From Micavibrio aeruginosavorus (lineage in GTDB: Bacteria > Pseudomonadota > Alphaproteobacteria > Micavibrionales > Micavibrionaceae), in NCBI GenBank assembly GCA_003240795.1, contig QFNK01000134.1, positions 1-5,726 of the forward strand: a stretch of 5,726 nt of DNA. The letters are read 5' to 3'. Positions 4,839 to 5,726 of the stretch are shown here, one piece after another. The notes beneath the pieces were generated by a model that was not told the origin of the DNA, searched no databases, and saw only the letters and a program-made list of their open reading frames with translations. The translations under genes were made by a program, and so were the position numbers. Within the stretch, counting starts at the first letter, position 1, and each line of letters opens with the position of its first letter.

Positions 4839-5726
4839 ATGAAATTCACGCAAAGCTGGTTGAAAGACTATCTCGACACGAACGCCTCTCTTGATGAGAT
4901 CGCGGTACAGCTCACCGCCCTCGGCCTCGAACTCGAAGGCATAGAGGACCGCGCAAAGGACTTCGCCGCGTTCAAGGTCGCTTTCGTTGAAAAGGCCGAC
5001 AAGCATCCGGACGCCGACCGGCTGAAAGTCCTTCTCGTGGATACAGGCAAGGAAAAACTGCAGGTCGTCTGCGGCGCGCCGAACGCGCGTCAGGGCATGA
5101 AGGGTGTGTTCGCACCCGACGGATCTTTCATTCCGGGCACGGGCGTCACGCTGAAAAAAGGCGTGATCCGCGGCCAGGAATCCAACGGCATGATGGTGTC
5201 CGAACGCGAAATGGGTCTGTCCGACGACCATGACGGCATTATCGAAGTGGACGCAAAATACGAACTCGGCACACAGTTCGCCGACATATACGGCCTGAAC
5301 GATCCTGTCGTCGATATTGCCGTCACGCCGAACCGCGCCGACTGCGCCGGTATACTGGGCGTTGCGCGCGACCTCGCCGCGGCCGGCCTCGGCACGCTGA
5401 AAGAGCCGGATGCAACGCCTGTCAAAGGCACGTTCAAAAACCCGGTCGAAGTAAAGATCGAGGAAAAAGACGGCTGCCCCCTCTTCCTCGGCCGCTATAT
5501 CAAGGGCGTAAAGAACGGCCCGTCGCCTGAATGGCTGCAGCAACGCCTGAAAGCAGTCGGCCTGCGCCCAATCTCCGCATTGGTGGATATTACCAACTAT
5601 TTCTCCATCGGCCTCTGCCGTCCCCTGCACGTTTTCGACGCGGACAAGCTGAAAGGCAACATCACCGTCCGCGCCGCCAAAAACGGCGAGAAACTGGACG
5701 CGCTAAATGACAAGACCTACGAACTC
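4839..5726 (+). CDS. pheT: Phenylalanine--tRNA ligase beta subunit, N-terminal 296 residues (3' end outside window)
   Basis: PheT is the partner of PheS; it holds tRNA-binding parts and the editing site that removes tyrosine mischarged on tRNA-Phe. The ATG at 4839 gives MKFTQSWLKDYLD, the classic PheT start. Residues about 39-148 are the OB-fold tRNA-binding (EMAP-II-like) domain, with HPDADRLKVLLVDTG, QVVCGAPNARQGM and ESNGMMVSEREMGLSDDHDGIIE. The conserved VTPNRADCAGILGVARDLAA follows at about 163-182. The start of the B3/B4 editing domain is then visible, with VDITNYFSIGLCRPLHVFDADKL. The frame stays open to the last base; bacterial PheT is usually about 800 residues, so well over half is missing. 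Only a weak AAGG, 10 bases before the ATG and inside pheS, could serve as a ribosome binding site, which suggests translational coupling to pheS across the 6-base gap. Confidence 0.97.
   Translation, partial: MKFTQSWLKDYLDTNASLDEIAVQLTALGLELEGIEDRAKDFAAFKVAFVEKADKHPDADRLKVLLVDTGKEKLQVVCGAPNARQGMKGVFAPDGSFIPGTGVTLKKGVIRGQESNGMMVSEREMGLSDDHDGIIEVDAKYELGTQFADIYGLNDPVVDIAVTPNRADCAGILGVARDLAAAGLGTLKEPDATPVKGTFKNPVEVKIEEKDGCPLFLGRYIKGVKNGPSPEWLQQRLKAVGLRPISALVDITNYFSIGLCRPLHVFDADKLKGNITVRAAKNGEKLDALNDKTYEL

Noticed and set aside
3600..5630. A 676-residue open frame on the - strand opposite pheS and pheT
   Set aside because: The + strand codes unmistakably for PheS and PheT through this whole stretch. 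The antisense frame is rich in Ala, Val, Arg, His and Phe without recognisable motifs, as expected for the mirror of GC-biased codons.
1..5726. Mobile element, CRISPR array, toxin-antitoxin or phage-defence system
   Set aside because: No transposase, integrase, repeat array, paired small toxin/antitoxin genes or nuclease motifs were seen on either strand; the accessory genes are ordinary signalling, metabolic and unknown proteins.

Overview
The window looks like chromosomal DNA from an alphaproteobacterium. The two halves of phenylalanyl-tRNA synthetase and ribosomal protein L20 are clearly recognisable, and the PheT piece carries the alphaproteobacterial-looking string RPLHVFD. Base composition is moderately GC-rich, with many GCC/GGC/CGC codons. 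The genus cannot be named from the sequence alone. No insertion sequence, CRISPR array, tRNA, rRNA or prophage gene is visible.

Layout, left to right. (1) The 3' end of rplT (L20), followed by a textbook rho-independent terminator with a UUCG loop. (2) A small 59-residue orphan gene on the + strand with a strong ribosome binding site. (3) Convergent to it and only 4 bases away, a 544-residue cytoplasmic c-di-GMP-type protein on the - strand: PAS-like sensor, GGDEF-like domain that has lost its signature, and an EAL phosphodiesterase domain with its catalytic residues in place. (4) A divergent 125-base intergenic region holding a perfect 9-bp inverted repeat. (5) On the + strand, a HAD-superfamily hydrolase. 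(6) A 182-residue protein of unknown function with its own extended -10 promoter and a possible operator. (7) pheS, then pheT 6 bases later; pheT runs off the right edge.

How the genes fit together. In many proteobacteria rplT is followed directly, or nearly so, by pheST, so the four genes between them (small protein, EAL protein, HAD hydrolase, unknown protein) look like an insertion into a conserved translation cluster. The terminator after rplT, the convergent pair and a candidate promoter at the pheS start codon all suggest that pheST is expressed separately from the L20 operon here. No common pathway can be inferred for the four intervening genes. The points most worth a second look are the possibly leaderless pheS transcript, the EAL protein's domain mix, the two inverted repeats in front of the accessory genes, and the two uncharacterised proteins. 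There is no strong evidence for a new multi-gene system.
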